A program made the position numbers and the translations under genes. 64,000 nucleotides of DNA from Truepera sp965215315 (GTDB lineage: Bacteria > Deinococcota > Deinococci > Deinococcales > Trueperaceae): positions 3,658,001-3,722,000 of the forward strand of contig CBDCDB010000008.1 in assembly GCA_965215315.1 (NCBI GenBank). Direction: 5' to 3'. Below, piece by piece: positions 39,028 to 48,472 of the stretch; position 1 is the stretch's first letter, and the number at the start of each line of letters is the position of its first letter. The notes under the pieces are model-generated. The model was not told the DNA's origin and did no database searches. It was given only the letters and a program-made list of their open reading frames with translations.

Positions 39028-41970
39028 CTAATCGGTACGAGAGAGCGCTTCGTCCATCAGTTCAACCAAGTGTTTGGTCTGTTTACCGGTGCCGTCTTTG
39101 ATCTGGTGCCGACACGAAAAGCCGCACGCAACCGTTTCGCCCGCGTGTTCTCTGACGGCCGGAAAGAGCCGCTGCTCACCGATTTGCATCGACAACTCGT
39201 GATGACTATAGCCGAAACTCCCGGCCATCCCGCAACATCCGGAGTCTACCTCAGCAACGTTTTCTGACAGCCAACCCAACACTGCTTTGGTGCTGCTCGT
39301 CCCCTGAATCGCCCTTTGCTGACAGTGTCCGTGCAGCATGATGGAGACGCCGTTTTTGTGGAAGGTTTGGGCGGGCTCGAGCCTTCCCCGAGTCCACTCC
39401 TTCGCCAAAAACTGGTCGATCATTTTGACATTTTGCGCCACTGCTTCAGTTTTTTCGCCCGGAACAAGGTCGCGGTAGTCATCTTGAAAGGAGGCGACGC
39501 AACTCGGCTCGAGTCCCACCACCGGCACGCCGCGTAGGGCATAGCGGTGCAGCGCCTCGACATTTTTGACCGCCAGCTTTTTAGCGTCGCGTAACAGCCC
39601 TTTGGAAAGCTGCGGGCGACCACAACAGCCGTAATTGACGTGTTCGACTTCGTAGCCCAAAGCCTCTAAAACCCGCGTCGCCGCTGCGCCGACCTCGGGT
39701 TCATTATACATCGTCCAGGTATCGGCAAAAAGCGCGACTTTGAGTTTTTCGGTGCGGGTGTCGGTGGTATGCGCTCTCGTTTTTTCGTGCGCCCTGCGCC
39801 AGCCGTCAAACGACTGTCTGGCGTAGCGGGGCATCACCCGGCGGCGGTCTACACCCACCGTTTTTTCGATCAGCCAGCGCATCGGCGGCAGCGGTAAAAG
39901 GGCGTTGGCTACCGGGGCGAAGATGCGGCCCAAGGGTGCGACGGTCGCCGCGTTACCTAAAGCCCTAACTGAGAGCGGTGTGCCGTGGTCATCGTAGTAG
40001 TGCTGCAAAAACTCGTACTTCAGCTTCGCCATATCGACCTGGCTCGGACACTCGGCCTTGCACGCTTTACACTCGAGGCATAAATCGAGCGCGTCGTGAA
40101 CGGCTTTGCTCGTCAGGCCACCCTCGAGCCTGCCGTTCATCGCCTCCCGTAAGAGATTCGCTCGCCCGCGCGTCGAGTGGTCTTCGTCCCTTGTTGCCAT
40201 ATAAGACGGGCACATCGTCCCGGTGCCGGTTTTGCGGCACGCGCCGACGCCGCTGCACATTTCGACCGCGCCCATAAAGCCGTCGTCTTTAGAAAAATCG
40301 AAGTGGGTTTGGAGTGGCAAAACGGTGTAATCCTCGCCGTACCGTAAAGTTTCAGTAATGGGCGGAGCCTCCACAATCTTGCCGGGGTTGAGCAGATTGT
40401 CCGGGTCGAACGCCCGTTTCACCTTAAGGAACGCCTCATAAAGCGTATCGCCGAACAGCTCACGGTTTTTGTACGACCGAATCAGCCCGTCGCCGTGTTC
40501 ACCCGACCACGAGCCGCCGTACTTTTGCACCAGCACAAACGTCTCTTCGCTGATTTTACGGTACGCTTCTAAATCCTCTTTAGTTTTGAGGTCTAAAATA
40601 GGCCGCACGTGAATGACCCCGACCGACGCATGACCGTAAGAGACCATCTTGACGCCGTATTTGGCACAGACCGCCGCAACTTCGGGGATGTAATCGGCTA
40701 GATGCTCGGGCGGAATTGCCGCGTCTTCGATGAATGCTGTGGGTTTCGCCGCACCTTTCATCGTATTGAAAACGCCCAAACCGGCTTTGCGGACGTTCCA
40801 TACGTCAGCTTGTTCGGCGGCGGTGTCGGCGACGTGCAGGTAGTAGGCCCGGTTCATCACCTCAGGGTCGGCTTTCATGCTCTCCAACCCAGCCCGCATC
40901 TCGGCTTCGGTCTCGCCGTCGAACTCGACGATTAACACGGCTTCCGGCGAGCCCTTAAGCCAACCTAGCAGCGGCGCGAGGTTGGGGTTCTCGAGCCCCA
41001 ACTTCAGCAGATTATCGTCCAGAGTCTCGACTGCCGACGGCCCGTGACGGTTGATGTGCTGAACAGCCTTCAAAGACTTTTTCAGCGAATCAAAGTGTAA
41101 AAGTGCCAGCAACCTGTGCGAGGGAACCGGGGAGAGTTTGATGGTTACGTCCAGAATAAACGCCAGCGTGCCTTCGGAACCCGAGACTAATTTGGCGAGG
41201 TTGAAAGGGCGGCCTTCGGTCAGCTCGTCCAAGTTGTAGCCACCGACCCGCCGCATGACTTTAGGAAAACGCGCCTTGATTTCGGCTTCGTGTTCCGTAA
41301 CGACCCCGTAAACCGTGCGGTAGAGGTCGCCCTCGAGCCCTGGCAGCTCGAGCTTCTCTTTCAGCTCATCCGCTGAAAGTGCCCGAAACTTCGTGATGGT
41401 GCCGTCACTGAGCATCACCGTCATTTTTTCAACCTGGTCAACCGTTTTGCCGTATTTAACGCTCCGCGTTCCGGCAGAGTTGTTCGCCACCATCCCGCCG
41501 ATATTGGCGCGGTTCGTGGTTGAAACATCGGGCGTAAACTGCAACTTGTGCGGTTTCAAAAACGCATTGAGCTGGTCGCGGACGACGCCCGGTTGTACCG
41601 TTACGGTGCGGGCCGTTTCGTCAAACTCTAAAAGCTTGTCTAGATATTTAGACACGTCCACAACAATAGCTGCGCCGACCGTTTGACCTGCGAGACTTGT
41701 ACCGCCGCCCCTCGGTAGAACCGGCAATTTGTGACGCCGCGCCACAGCGAGCGTGTGTTTGATGTCGTCAATACTTTTAGGCAGCACCACACCGTAAGGC
41801 TTGATTTCGTAAGGGCTGGCGTCGGTGGCGTAGAGTGTGCGGGCCGGGGTATCAAAGCGCACTTCGCCGGTGATGACCGCCCGAAGCTCTGAGGCAATTT
41901 GCTCGAGCAAGCGTTCGTCCGGTACCGGGGTTGGGCTGGGTTTGGGAGGGGCCTCGAGGGGCAAAGTCAT
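39028..41970 (-). CDS. FAD-linked oxidase / iron-sulfur fusion (GlcD-GlcF type 2-hydroxyacid dehydrogenase)
   Basis: About 980 residues from the ATG at 41970 (MTLPLEAPPKPSP); a GTG 15 nt earlier is possible. The N-terminal half is an FAD_binding_4/FAD-oxidase C module (VLPRGGGTSLAGQTVG, ANIGGMVANNSAGTRSVKYG, LVSGSEGTLAFI; then SWSGEHGDGLIRS). The C-terminal half has a 4Fe-4S site (CLECKACKAECPSQVD, plus CSGVGACRKTGTGTMCPS) and two CCG domains (NYGCCGRPQ, DSGCCGMAGSFG). This YdiJ-like layout oxidizes D-lactate, D-2-hydroxyglutarate or glycolate and passes electrons to the respiratory chain. Confidence 0.93.
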   Translation of the reverse strand: MTLPLEAPPKPSPTPVPDERLLEQIASELRAVITGEVRFDTPARTLYATDASPYEIKPYGVVLPKSIDDIKHTLAVARRHKLPVLPRGGGTSLAGQTVGAAIVVDVSKYLDKLLEFDETARTVTVQPGVVRDQLNAFLKPHKLQFTPDVSTTNRANIGGMVANNSAGTRSVKYGKTVDQVEKMTVMLSDGTITKFRALSADELKEKLELPGLEGDLYRTVYGVVTEHEAEIKARFPKVMRRVGGYNLDELTEGRPFNLAKLVSGSEGTLAFILDVTIKLSPVPSHRLLALLHFDSLKKSLKAVQHINRHGPSAVETLDDNLLKLGLENPNLAPLLGWLKGSPEAVLIVEFDGETEAEMRAGLESMKADPEVMNRAYYLHVADTAAEQADVWNVRKAGLGVFNTMKGAAKPTAFIEDAAIPPEHLADYIPEVAAVCAKYGVKMVSYGHASVGVIHVRPILDLKTKEDLEAYRKISEETFVLVQKYGGSWSGEHGDGLIRSYKNRELFGDTLYEAFLKVKRAFDPDNLLNPGKIVEAPPITETLRYGEDYTVLPLQTHFDFSKDDGFMGAVEMCSGVGACRKTGTGTMCPSYMATRDEDHSTRGRANLLREAMNGRLEGGLTSKAVHDALDLCLECKACKAECPSQVDMAKLKYEFLQHYYDDHGTPLSVRALGNAATVAPLGRIFAPVANALLPLPPMRWLIEKTVGVDRRRVMPRYARQSFDGWRRAHEKTRAHTTDTRTEKLKVALFADTWTMYNEPEVGAAATRVLEALGYEVEHVNYGCCGRPQLSKGLLRDAKKLAVKNVEALHRYALRGVPVVGLEPSCVASFQDDYRDLVPGEKTEAVAQNVKMIDQFLAKEWTRGRLEPAQTFHKNGVSIMLHGHCQQRAIQGTSSTKAVLGWLSENVAEVDSGCCGMAGSFGYSHHELSMQIGEQRLFPAVREHAGETVACGFSCRHQIKDGTGKQTKHLVELMDEALSRTD

Positions 41971-42225
41971 ACTCAAGTATCGCACGAGAGCTTGGGGGTT
42001 AGGGGGGCTCTAACTTACCTGTCAATGAGCATAGCGTAGCGGAAACGATGGTCCGAATATCTGACTCGCTATTTGATTGTTGCCATTCCGTAGAGTGTGT
42101 GCCAGCCAGAAGCTCGTGCGCGTAAGGGGTTATTCTGCGCCCCCGAGGTCGTAAGCAAAAAGAGATGAGCGAAGCTTCAGATTACGTCAGCGAGATGTTT
42201 GTAAACCCACCTCGCTTAGCAACTG

Positions 42226-42876
42226 CTACTTGAATGTAGGAGGCGTGTTCGGGTCGCTAGTTCCATCTATAACGACTGGATCTTGCGCGATACCTGTATA
42301 TTCATCCCCGTCAAAAGGAACGAGCAGCGCGTCTGTCATCATATAACCCGCTGCGCCATACTCGCTCGCTCGCCCTTGCGCCTGAAGCGTGCCCGCGACC
42401 GAGATGACGTTCCGTGACTCGTCATTCGGTAGCGGATAGGTCGGCTCGACATAGACGATCTGGTTCGCGGGCGGCGGCGGTACGTGGATACACGCACCTA
42501 AAAAGGGTACGAGCAGAAACGCGCTGATTGCGTCCTCATCGCCGGCGAGTGCCACGACGTAGCCCGACACCTTGACCTGCTGACCGTCTAACGCCTCGAC
42601 GAGCGGCGTGCTTTGCAAGGTCTCTGCCATCATCGTTTCACCATCTTCGACCTCCCAGGGGAAGGGCTGATAGCTTGGTTTGTAGTCAGCGGGCATGAGG
42701 CTGCCCCAAGCGAGCGCGGTCGGCTCGAGCGCCTCAAACGCTCGCGTCGCAACCTGCTGAGCCAGGTTGAGTGGCGTGCCCGCCTGGGGTTCGCTGTCAC
42801 ACGCAGTGAATAGGAGTGCTAGTAAGGGTGCTAGTGCAGTAAGCGAAGTAAGCGTCAACCTTTTCAACTTCATCAT
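42226..42876 (-). CDS. DUF3299 lipoprotein of the ZrgA-like zinc cluster
   Basis: 216 residues with a lipoprotein signal (LALLFTAC, Cys about residue 26). DUF3299 features: WGSLMPADYKP, LDGQQVKVSGYVVALAGDE and FLLVPFLGACIHVPPPPANQIVYV (Cys and His in a possible metal site). DUF3299 genes travel with DUF2796 and ABC genes in zinc-responsive clusters, exactly as here. It is probably envelope-located. It is the last gene of the cluster. Confidence 0.88.
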   Translation of the reverse strand: MMKLKRLTLTSLTALAPLLALLFTACDSEPQAGTPLNLAQQVATRAFEALEPTALAWGSLMPADYKPSYQPFPWEVEDGETMMAETLQSTPLVEALDGQQVKVSGYVVALAGDEDAISAFLLVPFLGACIHVPPPPANQIVYVEPTYPLPNDESRNVISVAGTLQAQGRASEYGAAGYMMTDALLVPFDGDEYTGIAQDPVVIDGTSDPNTPPTFK

Positions 42877-42922
42877 CCTCTCGGTGTTCAGTAGACATCT
42901 ATCCGTTTCTCTATCATAGCTT

Positions 42923-44188
42923 TTACACCCTCACTGTTAGCCCATCGGCGAGCGAGTGGCGATAGGCGCGGTAGGCGGGCACAAGTCCGACAAGCACCCC
43001 TGCACCGATGACGACAGCGAGCAGGGTGAGGTCAAAAGAACTCGGCGGCGTGATAGCGATAAAGAGTCCGTACTCACCCGCGATCCAGGGTCGCAGCGCC
43101 GTAAGTGTAGCGTACAGGAGTGCGACGCCGAGCGCACAGCCTATGAGCGTAAACAGCACGGCTTCCGTGGTCAGCAGCATGAAAATCTGCCAGGGCCGGG
43201 CACCGACCGAGCGTAAGATCGCCATCTCCCGCCGCCTTTCGCTAAGGCTCGATAAAATCGCGCTGAGCATCCCGATAAGCCCACTCAGCACGACGAAGCT
43301 CGAGACGATGAGGAGCGCTCGCTCCGCCGCGCCCAAAAGATTCCACAGCTCCTGCAAAGCCACGCCGGGGAGTACGGCTAAGAGTGGTTCGCGCCGATAG
43401 TCGTTGATATCGCGCTGCAGCCCGAAGATCGCTGTTTTTGGCTCTACCCCGACTAAAAAGGCGGTGATAGCTTGCGGCGTTAGATCGCGTGTTAGCGCCT
43501 CCTCCGCGCTTACTTGCTGGCTGGGGACAGGCACACCGCTGTGCCAATCGATATGCATCGCTTCGATACCCGCTAAACTCACGTGGACGGAGCGGTCTAC
43601 AGGGGTGCCCGTTTTCGCTAGCACACCTACTACGGTAAAAGGCTTGTCGCGGTGGTCAAGCAAATTGACGTCGCCGGTGCCGTGGGCGAGGACGATCTCT
43701 CGCCCGATCTCGTAGCCCAGCGTCTCGGCCACGTCTGCGCCGAGCACCGCGTCGTAAGCGCTGCTGAAGGGCTCGCCCGCTGTAAAACGCAGGGGACGCT
43801 CCCGCCCGTAGCGGTAGTGCTCGAAATACGCCGCACTCGTGCCGACGACGCGAAAGCCCTTGTGCGAGTCGCCGAGCGAGATGGGTACACTCCAGGCAAC
43901 GTTGGGGTGGGCAGCTACCTGCTGATAGCTCTCCCAAGTAATATTATTCGTTGCGTTACCGATACGAAACACGCTGTAAAGCAGGAGCTGCATCCCGCCG
44001 CTGCGCGCGCCCACGACCAAATCTGTACCGGAAATGGTGTTGGCAAAACTCGTCCTCGCCTCGGTACGCACCTTCTCAACGCCTAAGAGCAGCGTCACGC
44101 TAATAGCGATGACCAAGACTGTAAGGAGCGTCGTGCCGGCGCGGTTGAGCATACTCTTGACGGTCAGCTGGAGGAGTTTAACGAGCAT
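42923..44188 (-). CDS. FtsX-like ABC transporter permease
   Basis: About 421 residues from the ATG at 44188 (MLVKLLQLTVKSMLNRAGTT), which overlaps the ATPase stop by one base of ATGA; the longer frame to 44302 runs inside the ATPase gene and is unlikely. Four membrane segments lie at ~20-40, ~290-315, ~345-370 and ~385-410. A periplasmic MacB-like domain separates the first from the others. Together with the next gene it makes a LolCD/MacB-class transporter, the permease part of the zinc cluster. Confidence 0.9.
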   Translation of the reverse strand: MLVKLLQLTVKSMLNRAGTTLLTVLVIAISVTLLLGVEKVRTEARTSFANTISGTDLVVGARSGGMQLLLYSVFRIGNATNNITWESYQQVAAHPNVAWSVPISLGDSHKGFRVVGTSAAYFEHYRYGRERPLRFTAGEPFSSAYDAVLGADVAETLGYEIGREIVLAHGTGDVNLLDHRDKPFTVVGVLAKTGTPVDRSVHVSLAGIEAMHIDWHSGVPVPSQQVSAEEALTRDLTPQAITAFLVGVEPKTAIFGLQRDINDYRREPLLAVLPGVALQELWNLLGAAERALLIVSSFVVLSGLIGMLSAILSSLSERRREMAILRSVGARPWQIFMLLTTEAVLFTLIGCALGVALLYATLTALRPWIAGEYGLFIAITPPSSFDLTLLAVVIGAGVLVGLVPAYRAYRHSLADGLTVRV

Positions 44189-44973
44189 CAGGCCGCCCCC
44201 GAAGCGCGGTTGAGCGCCCTCAAATCGAAGCTGTGGTCGAACAGGCGCTCTAAGCTGCCGTCGTGGCTTACAAACAAGAGCGTCATCCCGGCGCGGTCGC
44301 ACTCTTCGAAGAGCAAGCGGATAAAGCCCTCGCGGGTGTCCGCGTCGAGCGCTGAGGTCGGCTCGTCGGCGATGAGCAGGTCTGGGCTGCCGATCAGCGC
44401 CCGCGCCGCCGCAACGCGTTGCTGCTGCCCGATACTCAGTTCAGTGACCGGTCGCGACCGGAGTGCCGCGTCTAGCCCGAGACGCTCCAAAAGACGCGCC
44501 GCCTCCTCGTCCGGTGTGCCTATGGCCCTAGCCCGCGCCTCGCGGCGTTTTGAAAAGGTGAGCGCTAAAGTGACGTTTCCCTGCACCGAGAGGTAAGGAA
44601 TGAGGTTAAACATCTGGAAGATAAAGCCGATATGGTCTGCTCGGAAGGTGTCTCGCCGTGCGCCGCGCAAAGCGGAAACCGCCGTATCACCGACCGTAAC
44701 CGTGCCCGCCTGTGGCACCGTTACACCTGCGACCAAATTGAGAAGTGTACTTTTGCCGCTACCCGAGGGGCCTTTGAGAAAAACCTTTTCGCCCTGTCGA
44801 ACTGTAAACGCTTCGATATCCAGCACGAGGGGTGCGCCCTGTTTCCAGCGGAAGCGCACCTCCTCGAGCTCGACCAACGGGGCTTGTAGAGGTGGCTTAG
44901 AGGCGGCGACTAGAGGGTCCGTCCGTGTCACAACCTTAGTGTACCTGCTATCGTTTTGCCCTTTATCAATCAA
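44188..44973 (-). CDS. ABC transporter ATPase (LolD/MacB class)
   Basis: 261 residues. Walker A is GPSGSGKSTLLNLVAG, the signature LSIGQQQRVAAARALI, and Walker B LLIADEPTSALDADT. It overlaps the ZrgA-like gene by 4 nt and the permease by about 1 codon, so the four genes 45581-42226 are a single operon. Confidence 0.93.
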   Translation of the reverse strand: MIDKGQNDSRYTKVVTRTDPLVAASKPPLQAPLVELEEVRFRWKQGAPLVLDIEAFTVRQGEKVFLKGPSGSGKSTLLNLVAGVTVPQAGTVTVGDTAVSALRGARRDTFRADHIGFIFQMFNLIPYLSVQGNVTLALTFSKRREARARAIGTPDEEAARLLERLGLDAALRSRPVTELSIGQQQRVAAARALIGSPDLLIADEPTSALDADTREGFIRLLFEECDRAGMTLLFVSHDGSLERLFDHSFDLRALNRASGAA

Positions 44974-45581
44974 AAGGTCAGTTGCGTGTTTGCGCTCGGC
45001 CTGAGTTCTACCGCACCTTGCCCGCTCGGCAAAACATACTGCACGTCTAAATCTTCGATACCGGGGTAGAGCGCGAAAAGTTCACGCAGGTTGACGCCGC
45101 TTAAGCTGTCCGGCTGAGCACAGGTAAAGGTGTAGGTGGCGTGAAACTCGCTGTGAACCGCGCCTTCCTCATCACTATGCTCTTCATCGCTATGCTCCTC
45201 AGCCGCGCCGCCGCTTTCCTCGCCGCTATGATCCTCATCTTCGCTGTGCTCGTGCTCGCCGATGACCTCACGTTCAGCCTCTTGGCTCGCCAGCTCGCAG
45301 GCTGCAGCTTCTGTCGGGGCAAAGAGAACTGCGCCATCCTCTAGTTGCGAGAGCGCGTCTGCGACGGCTTGCTCCTCGTCGGAGGAAGCGGGTTCGTACT
45401 CGAAACCAACCAGATTCACGGCTGGGCTGGCAAACTCCATGTTGAGCGTTTCGCCCTCGAGCACCACAGAGAGCAGAGCTGCGCCGTGCTCGTGGGGCTC
45501 CTCTTGTACGAAACCGTCCGTCTGCGCCGCCGCTACAGCAAGGAGCGTAAGGGTCAGCAAGCTGATGAGAAAGTGTTTCAT
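44970..45581 (-). CDS. ZrgA/DUF2796 metal-binding protein
   Basis: 203 residues with a signal peptide (LLAVAAAQ, cleavage near residue 20). The fold starts EPHEHGAALLSVVLEGETLNMEF, then PAVNLVGFEYEPASSDEEQ. A His/Glu/Asp-rich segment (about 107-145, repeated EEHSDEEH and EHEHSEDEDHS) probably binds zinc. ZrgA of Vibrio cholerae is the receptor of the ZrgABCDE zinc uptake system; I infer the same role. The C-terminus has TYTFTCAQPDSL. First gene of the operon, with a Fur/Zur-like palindrome 80 bp upstream. Confidence 0.88.
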   Translation of the reverse strand: MKHFLISLLTLTLLAVAAAQTDGFVQEEPHEHGAALLSVVLEGETLNMEFASPAVNLVGFEYEPASSDEEQAVADALSQLEDGAVLFAPTEAAACELASQEAEREVIGEHEHSEDEDHSGEESGGAAEEHSDEEHSDEEGAVHSEFHATYTFTCAQPDSLSGVNLRELFALYPGIEDLDVQYVLPSGQGAVELRPSANTQLTF

Positions 45582-45661
45582 AATGTTTCCCTCCGTAAAA
45601 AAGAGTAACTTTTAGAAGCTCCCAAACGTGTCGATCTTCTCTGGCCGGGTGCCTCTATAAT

Positions 45662-45677
45662 TGAGAATATATTCTCA
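45662..45677. promoter_or_regulatory. Perfect 16-bp palindrome, Fur/Zur-like operator
   Basis: TGAGAATATATTCTCA is a perfect palindrome with the TGA-AAT/ATT-TCA pattern of Fur-family boxes, about 81 bp upstream of the ZrgA-like start. Zur control would match the predicted zinc role. Confidence 0.7.
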
Positions 45678-46039
45678 TCGCTAGTAGCGTGTCAAGTTTT
45701 GCGAAGCAGGGGCAGGCTTAAACACCTTGGTTGCTAGCTCATTTACATAGGTTTGCGTGAGGCGGATGTTTGAGTTTCGCGTTGCAAGCGGAGACTTATA
45801 GGTCAGTGCGCTGTAGGCTGTTAGCTCAAGAGCTGCTGTCCATAACGTGAAAACGCGACCGTCAAACCTACACGAGATTTAGCGGACGCACCATTAGGCG
45901 AGCGCCGAGCGCGTTCAAAACACCGGGGCGATTGTTCAGCGCGAGAACGCGGGTAGAGGTGAAAAGGCGACCCGATTAACTTTCCACTCAACCCACGCTT
46001 TTAGTCGGGATAGAGCACGCCCTAATCGAGTGTGAGCGG
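45678..46039. other. 360-bp region without recognizable genes
   Basis: No start with a good ribosome-binding site and no family motif. It lies between the Zur-like palindrome and the blaI promoter, and may contain decayed coding sequence. Confidence 0.4.
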
Positions 46040-46068
46040 TTGACTTTACTAAAGAATTAGCATATTCT
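46040..46068 (+). promoter_or_regulatory. Promoter of the decayed blaI-blaR1 pair
   Basis: TTGACT (46040-46045), 17-nt spacer, TATTCT (46063-46068), about 70 nt before the blaI remnant. Confidence 0.6.
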
Positions 46069-46137
46069 TTCGTTCAAAAGATCTATTTTGCAGCTGTCCG
46101 TTCTAAATCTAACTCGAAACCTGTTGGAGATACCACA

Positions 46138-46530
46138 CTGCGACCCAAACAAGAGACGCCGACGGACCGGGAGCTGGACAGCAGGTACTGTGGGCGGCTG
46201 GGCCGCTTGGCACCCGAGACATCGTAGTGCGCCTTAACGAAGCTCAGGTCAAACTTCTGGCCTATTCGTCGGTACCTACGATGCTCTCTATCATGCTCAA
46301 TAAAGGCTTGCTTGCGCGGGGAGCTGACGCCAAACGCCCTATCCACACCAAAGAGGAGGTCGAAGACAAGCTCATCAAAAGGCTTAAACGAGCTGTTTTT
46401 GGAGGCTCGACTACACGCCTGGTATCCCGCGCCCTCGCTACAGACGCCCCCTGCAAAGCAGACCTGGCGAAAATTCAAGACCCTCTCGGCGCGCTCGAGA
46501 GTAAACCGGAAGATAGCGATGTTCGAGGCG
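46138..46530 (+). pseudogene. BlaI-family repressor remnant
   Basis: The frame that would start near 46138 has CTG where ATG is expected, after GGAG. RPKQETPTDRELD is followed by a frameshift and then VLWAAGPLGTRDI, VRLNEAQVKLLAYSSVPTML and NKGLLARGADAKRPI, the BlaI winged-helix DNA-binding region, with a C-terminal tail to about 46530. A lost start and at least one frameshift make it non-functional. It precedes the M56 sensor gene, the usual order. Confidence 0.75.
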
Positions 46531-46807
46531 CTGCTCACTTCACCAAGCGCGGAACTGTTGGCGAGGGTGCTTATTCATTCACTCTGGCAGGGCGTGGCGG
46601 TGGCGTTTGGTCTCGCAGTGCTTCTGCGATTCTTTAGGGGGCTTAGTTCACAGCAGCGTTACGCACGCGCTCTGCTGGCACTGCTCGGCACGTTGGCGCT
46701 ACCCGTTTTTACGTTGGCGCAGCTTAGAGCGCCCAAGCTTCCGAGCAGTCCTATTCAGACTCGAGCTACCCCCTCGTCTTTTGAAGCGCGGCGTCTGGTA
46801 TTTGATA

Positions 46808-47786
46808 GCATTTGCAAAATAGGTTACGACACACGATAGTAAGGAATGCGAGCGTACTCGGAAGACTTAAGAACGAGAATCGTAATAGCAGTTGAGGAAG
46901 AAGGGCTTGCTAAGGTAGAAGTAGCAAGACGTTTCAAAATAGACCGAGCGACGGTTTATCGTTACCTAGCACGCGCTGGGCAAGGCGAACTCAAAGCAAG
47001 AACCTCACCAGGCCGCACCCGCAAGCTAACCCCGGAACAGGTGCAGGCGTTTAAGCGGCAGCTCGAGGCGCATAGCGATGAGACGCTGATAGAACATGCT
47101 GAACGGTTTGCCGAGGAACAGAGCGTCAACCTCGCCTTTTCGACGGTGAACTTGTATTGCAAACGACTGGGTATCACGCGTAAAAAAAGCGTCTCTACGC
47201 CAAAGAACGGGACGAAGCTGCTCGCGAACAGTGGTTAGCCGAAGTCACCCGGCTCGAGGCCGAAGACTTTGTGTTTCTAGATGAAAGCGGGGCGTGGTTG
47301 GGACTGACCCGCACCTACGCCCGCTCAGCTAAAGGAACCCGTGCAGTCGATGACGCCCCCAGACGCAGAGAAGGCAAGCTCAGCTTAATCGCTGCAATTA
47401 CCCCACAAGGACTCGACCCTGAACGTTGCCTGATTCATCCCGGTGCTGTAGATACTACGGCGTTTCTCACCTACTTGCGTGAGGTACTCGTCCCCACGCT
47501 AAACCCTGGACAAGTGGTGTTTATGGATAACTTCACCATTCACCACAACAAAAACGTCAGGCGACTCGTTGAAGGTGCAGGCTGCTACCTTGGCTACCTC
47601 CCAACCTACTCACCCGACTTTAATCCCATCGAACTCGTCTTCTCTAAAGTCAAAGCCTTTCTTAGAAAAGCCCGCGCAACTCTTGTCGCCGACCTCATCA
47701 ACGCTATTGCTAAAGCTATTGCTACCGTCTCACCGCAAGAGGTTCAGAACTGCTTTAATCACTGTGGCTATGATTGATGCAAATGC
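46808..47786 (+). mobile_element. IS630-A copy (979 bp, plus orientation)
   Basis: Terminal repeats GCATTTGCA and TGCAAATGC with TA at 46806-46807 and 47787-47788. Same length as, and nearly identical to, the copy at 37902-38880; it splits the blaR1 remnant. Confidence 0.93.
46846..47777 (+). CDS. IS630-A transposase (two frames joined by -1 frameshift)
   Basis: The first frame 46846-47238 (helix-turn-helix) and the second to 47777 (DDE: FLDESGAWLG, FMDNFTIHH, DFNPIELVFSK) overlap at seven A at 47182-47188. A -1 slip converts KKSVSTPKN into KKRLYAKERDEAAREQWLAEV and joins the frames. The proteins are identical to the minus-strand copy. Confidence 0.88.
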
Positions 47787-48472
47787 TATGAGAAGGCTAG
47801 ACCCGAATTAGGCACAGGGTTGCGTGTTGTACCTGAGACGACCTCCGCGAGAACCGGGGTAGCTACGTTCAAGACCGTGTGGTGCGGGAAGTTCAGGCTC
47901 GAGCCCCTGTTTCCCTGGATCGTCCTTGCTTGGGTTTTAGGCATCACAACGCTCTGCGCCCGCCTGAGCGTCGCCATATCGACGCTCAGGCGGCTACGCT
48001 CGAGCTTCGTTCAGCGCGCCCCTTAAAACGGTGACGCATACCGTCGGGCGACTCCACAAAACGCTGGCACTAGGCCGCAACGTCGAAGTCAAATCGCAGC
48101 TGGCGGACGTTCCCTTGGTCACAGGGTATCTAAAACCGCTCATTTTGGTTCCTATGGGTGTGTATTAGCGGACTGACGCCGCAGCAGCTCGACCTTATCC
48201 TCGCGCACGAACTGGCACCTATCAAACGCGGCGACCCCTTTATCAACCTGGTTCAACATGCCGCCGAAACCCTCTTGTTTTTTAACCCCGCGGTCTGGTG
48301 GATATCCAGCCAAGTCCGTCAAGAGCGCGAATACTGCTGCGACGTTACGGCTATAGCGGTCTGCCACAGCAACATGTACACCTACGCCCAAACTCTCAGC
48401 TAACTCAGTCAGTTACGCGCCGCCAGCCAGCCCCGAACTCAACTTAGTCTCACTGCCAACGGAGGTTCGCTT

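Larger units (their letters stand above)
46519..48403 (+). pseudogene. BlaR1/MecR1-like M56 sensor, broken and interrupted by IS630-A
   Basis: The start ATG at 46519 gives MFEALLTSPSAELLARVLIHSLWQG, a typical BlaR1 beginning with membrane segments. IS630-A interrupts it at 46808. After the IS, PLFPWIVLAWVLGITTLCARL, TVGRLHKTL and the peptidase block (LDLILAHELAPIKRGDPFIN, then FNPAVWWISSQVRQEREYCCD) appear in several frames with a premature stop. The zinc motif HExxH reads HELAP, so a metal ligand is lost. Confidence 0.8.

Noticed and set aside
45141..45344. Hydrophobic plus-strand ORF opposite the ZrgA-like gene
   Set aside because: It is the antisense of a His/Glu/Asp-rich segment, which reads as hydrophobic residues; no ribosome-binding site and the opposite gene is well supported.
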